From Diphasiastrum complanatum (lineage: Eukaryota; Streptophyta; Lycopodiopsida; Lycopodiales; Lycopodiaceae), in assembly GCA_029204225.1 (NCBI GenBank), contig MU835317.1, positions 1 to 40,033 of the forward strand: 40,033 nucleotides of DNA. The letters are read 5' to 3'. Below are positions 36,605 to 40,033 of the stretch, in pieces (within the stretch, counting starts at the first letter, position 1; each line of letters opens with the position of its first letter). Both the position numbers and the translations under genes were made by a program. The notes beneath the pieces were generated by a model. That model did not search any database, was not told the origin of the DNA, and saw only the letters and a program-made list of their open reading frames with translations.

Positions 36605-38713
36605 ATGGGTCCAATTGGAGCCGATCTTCTTGAGGTTAGTGAAAGGCTAAATTCTAGTAATTATTCAACTTGGAAAGTAAGAATGGAGTCACTACTAGTG
36701 CTCCAAGATATGTTTGATCTTGTCATAGGAGAGGAAGAAGAACCTCAAGGAGGTCAAGATCAAGTGAGGTACAAAAAGAGAGCTAGACTAGCATTACATT
36801 GCTTGAAAATGAATGTTAGTAATGAACTTCTAAAGGAAGTAGCATCTTGTACCTCGGCCAAGGAGGCATGGAACTACCTCAAAGGGATTTACGAATCCAA
36901 AAATACCTCTAGAGTGCTTATGATTAGAAATAAAGTTCTTCAAAGCATTAGAGGGAGTGATGAGAGTGCTCAAGAGTATGTCTTGAGAATTAAATCTCTC
37001 AACAAAGAACTTTCCATCATTAGTGAGGGTATTCATGATGATGAACTTGTTCAAATCATCTTGAATGGTCTTGGAGACGAGTTCTCCAATCTTGTACAAA
37101 GCTTTGCTATTCAAGATGCACTACCTTCCATAGACAAGCTTCATAGTGTGCTTGTAGCCGAGGAGAGTAGGATCCTTCATGTCAAACAAAGGATTGGATT
37201 CTTAAAGTTGCATGATGGTGATGAGAAGGCCAACTTCTCAAGCAAGGGAAAGGCAAAGTCAAAGAAGAAGATCCAACACAAGGAGACCAAGAATGATGAT
37301 CAACCATCAAGCTCCAAAGGTGAAAAAAAGAACAAAGCCAAACTCAAGTGCTTCTTTTGTGGAAAGAAGGGAGGGGCACTTTGCATCCAAGTGTTTCAAG
37401 AAGAAAAATGCACAAGGAGAGAGCAAACAAGGCAACCTCACTCTTGAGGAAGATGAGGATGAAGTGGATTCATCCTTGATGGCTTCTACATCAACATCAA
37501 AGAGCTACTCCAATGACACATGGTGGATTGATAGTGGGGCTAGTTCCCACATGACATTCCAAAAGGATTTTTTCTCAACTCTTGTACCTTTTGTAGGTTG
37601 TAAAAAGTCTATTCTAACAGCAAGTGATCAAGAATGTAGAATAGATGGAGTGGGAACTATTCCCTTAAGTCTTGGATCCTCTAAAAGAGTAGATATTGAT
37701 AATGTACTCTATGTTCCTACACTCACTAAGAATTTGTTAAGTGTAGGACAATTGATGGATGATGGCTTAGATGTCCATTTTAAGCAAGGAGTTTGCTCCA
37801 TAATGATGAATAATACTTGCATTGTAAAGGGATTCAAGCAAGGAAGGCTTTGTAAGCTTGATGCTAATGTTTTTCTTGGAAGTGTGAACATGATGAAGGA
37901 GGAGCTAAATCAAGTGGAGATTTGGCATAAGAGGTTGGGCCACCCCAACTTCAAATCTATGGAGATGCTATGCACCAAGGATCTTGCTCTCGGCCTTCCA
38001 AAGACACTCTCAGATTGTGGAAAGAGTTGTGAAGCTTGTAGCCTCTCAAAGGCACACAAGCTACCTTTTGATATCTCTTCCACTAGATCTACAAAAGCAT
38101 TAGATCTTATTCATAGTGATGTGCACTCTTTTTCTCAAGAATCTAATGGAGGTGCATCTATGTATGTATCTTTTATTGATGATTACTCTAGATACACCTG
38201 GATTGAACTTTTGGATTCCAAAAGTAATGTGTTTGAAGCTTTTGTTAAGCTCAAAACTCTAGTTGAAAATCAACTTGATGCAAGAATTAAAGTATTGAGA
38301 AGTGATAATGGTGGAGAGTATATTTCCACCAAGATGATAGAGTTTTGTAAATCCAATGGCATTAAGAGAGAACTTACATGTACTTATAGTCCTCAACAAA
38401 ATGGAATAGCCGAGAGGATGAATAGAACAGTATGTGAGTGTGCTAAGGCTTTAAGGTTAGATGCATCTCTACTTAAGTCCTTTTGGGGAGAGGCTATTAT
38501 TTGTGCAACTTATTTGTGTAATAGATTGCCATGTAAGCCCATTGGAGGCATAACATCTTATGAGGCTCTATTTTGTAAGAAGCCGAATCTTAAAGATCCA
38601 AGAATTTTTGGATCTACTTGCTATGTTTTTCAAGCATTAGATACAAGAAAAAAGGATGATCCTACTTCTATTAAAGGGATCTTTGTTGGTTATGCTGAAA
38701 ATAGCAAAGGATA
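36605..38713 (+). pseudogene. Element B gag-pol, frameshift in zinc knuckle, cut in integrase
   Basis: Gag starts MGPIGADLLEVSERLNSSNY (an alternative ATG lies at 36581) and has CLKMNVSNELLKEVASC, ELVQIILNGLGDEFSNLVQS and a Lys/Ser-rich linker. The CCHC knuckle starts CFFCGKK at 37349, then carries four extra bases (GGAG, 37370-37373), so HFASKC continues in the +1 frame. Pol then has protease WWIDSGASSHM, pre-integrase IWHKRLGHPNF, the HHCC finger ending CEAC, and the DDE core: LIHSDVHSF, LRSDNGGEY, NGIAERMNRT. It stops at FVGYAENSKGY, where element C's LTR begins; the residues to the stop at 38768 are LTR-encoded. Copia elements usually use one frame, so a mutation is more likely than programmed frameshifting. 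Confidence 0.92.
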
Positions 38714-39534
38714 TGTGAAAAATGCAAAAATAAGCTTGGTAGAGGCCAAAAATCTTGTATATAGATAAACACACATGTGTGGAGCCTGTTCTCACGTGTG
38801 AAAATAGTGTACTTGCATGTACCATAATCATATAGGTTGTACATATGATTTAATTCAAGTTCTAGTGGCTAAAAAGGCCAAAAACTAGTTTTCTAGATAT
38901 ATGACACATGGCATCAATCTATTGATTGCATGAGCCAAATATTTTTGTTAGGTGTCATATCCCATGTGTAGAGGACAGCTCACACGTTTGGAATAAACTG
39001 AAGTAGGCGAATTTTGAATTCTAGAAGATTTCCAAGTAGATCTCCATATAGAAGGAAAATGGACCAAAATAGAAGGTTTTGTCCAAGTGTCAGTTTTGCA
39101 TGATGAATCATCATATGACAAAGCACCTTCACACATGTGGGATCAGAGGGATGATCAGTACCACGAGCTCCCACTTATTGTATATATAGAGCCACATTTG
39201 GCCATAATCATTGTGAGACACCAATCTTGGTTTTGGAAGCAATTTTGAGTGATTCTCTTCATTTATCTACATTTGTTTTGATTGTTTTGAGGTTCTATCA
39301 ATGTGTACTTGATTTTCAGGTTGGAGTCCGTACTCAGACAATGTTTCACACGTGTGAAACCATAAAGTACACCTACTTTCAATTAATGATTGTTCTTGTT
39401 AGGATTTTGTGTCTAGAATTGATCTAGATTGATCTTAATCTCAAGTAGATTGATAGATCAAGTAATCTGACAACCAATCCCTCTTGAGGATCAGATTAGG
39501 ATCCACTCTTGGCCCTTTTTGTACTTTTTGCACA
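38714..39534 (+). repeat. 5' LTR of element C (821 bp)
   Basis: Starts TGTGAAAAATG and ends TTTTTGCACA. It carries CACACATGTGTG near 38770 and the 18-bp palindrome GTTTCACACGTGTGAAAC at 39343-39360. The open frame reaching 38768 from element B ends within it. Confidence 0.9.
39181..39188 (+). promoter_or_regulatory. TATA box of element C LTR
   Basis: TATATATA followed by GAG, at the same relative place as 16223-16230 in element D. Confidence 0.65.
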
Positions 39535-39547
39535 TGGTATCAGAGCC
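39535..39547 (+). other. Primer-binding site of element C
   Basis: TGGTATCAGAGCC directly after the LTR end GCACA. Confidence 0.94.
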
Positions 39548-40033
39548 TAGTACAAGAGGTTTTGTTGAAATTGATAGGGTTAATCCAAATCAAAGCCAAA
39601 ATTTGCAGTTTTTTGGAAACTAGTCAAATTTTGTGTAGCGAGTTGGATTTGATAGCTATCCTCAAAATTTTTGGTCCAGATCTTGTTGTGGGTTGTAGGA
39701 ACTCTTTTCACACGTGAAGGGCCATACAGCTCCGGTTTTGACTGAGAAATTTCAAAAATTTGTAGAATTTGACTCACATACCCAATTTGAGTGATTTTTG
39801 GTGCAAAATCAAGCATTTTCTATAGAGAATCTAATCCTTTGATTAGTTCTTGGATTAGATCAGCCAAGAATTAAATTTGAAGCTTGAATTAGATGCATTA
39901 ATTGATTATCTCTAATTTTTTGAGTGCATGTTGAAGTTGAGAGGGATTTTGCTAAAAATCATAGACTAAGGAGTGATATGCAAGGTGAGAGGTTGAAATC
40001 CATTGTACCATCACTCTAGATTTGTTCAAGAGT

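Larger units (their letters stand above)
35344..38713 (+). mobile_element. Copia element B, interrupted in pol by element C
   Basis: 5' LTR 35344-35983, primer site 35984-35996, leader, gag from 36605, then protease, zinc finger and integrase core to 38713. There another LTR starts in mid-codon sequence. RT, RNase H and the 3' LTR of B, if present, lie beyond the window. Apart from a 4-nt insertion in the gag zinc knuckle, the coding part seen is uninterrupted, so B is the best preserved element here. Confidence 0.93.
38714..40033 (+). mobile_element. Copia element C (same family as D), nested in element B, runs off window
   Basis: 5' LTR 38714-39534, primer site 39535-39547 and about 490 bp of leader. 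It matches element D position by position to the end of the window, with no gag start yet reached. Its LTR starts right after GGATA inside element B's integrase codons, so it inserted into B and is younger than B. Confidence 0.92.

Overview
The window looks like nuclear DNA of a land plant with a large, transposon-rich genome. The reasons are several Ty1/copia LTR retrotransposons with the plant-type initiator-Met tRNA primer site, a CACTA-type transposase relic, long AT-rich introns with GT/AG borders, dinucleotide microsatellites, and two host gene families that plants carry (a gamma-tocopherol-methyltransferase-like gene and a polyvinyl-alcohol-dehydrogenase-like PQQ gene). I cannot name the species; a fern, lycophyte or gymnosperm would all fit. 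There are no bacterial operons, CRISPR arrays, rRNA or tRNA genes that I can see.

Layout. 1-6163: copia element A on the minus strand, cut by the window start, with both LTRs but broken frames. 6164-7610: unassigned DNA and a copia integrase scrap. 7747-13449 (minus): the one host gene that appears intact, a seven-exon tocopherol-methyltransferase-like gene of 311 codons. Its intron 2 is about 3.8 kb and holds a dispersed repeat and a copia gag-protease relic; intron 5 holds a (TA)n run of about 120 bp. 13450-15756: non-coding DNA with an ATCCACGC inverted-motif cluster, a probable last exon of an unrecognised gene (15184-15303, minus), and a second copy of the dispersed repeat. 15757-19990: copia element D (5' LTR, primer site, truncated gag), an unidentified coding-like relic, and a minus-strand copia pol relic F. 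19991-23600: non-coding DNA with two sets of tandem duplications. 23757-27232: copia gag-protease relic G (minus), a CACTA TNP2 transposase relic (plus) and copia gag relic E with primer site and probable LTR (minus). 27346-28428: a frameshifted PVADH-like pseudogene. 28429-31980: foldback, GA, GT and RY-palindrome repeats and one unrecognised ORF. 31981-35343: AT-rich DNA with little signal. 35344-40033: copia element B (LTR, gag, protease, integrase), interrupted inside pol by a second copia element C, which runs off the window.

Elements B, C, D and E share a leader plan. Palindromes centred on CACACGTGTG lie about 170 bp before the end of the 5' LTR (B, C, D) and about 160-180 bp after the primer site (B, C, D, E). 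Gag proteins of B, D and E belong to one clade. The host genes are islands between these insertions: the PVADH-like copy has lost its 5' end next to element E, whereas the methyltransferase-like gene keeps a coherent exon chain despite insertions in its introns.
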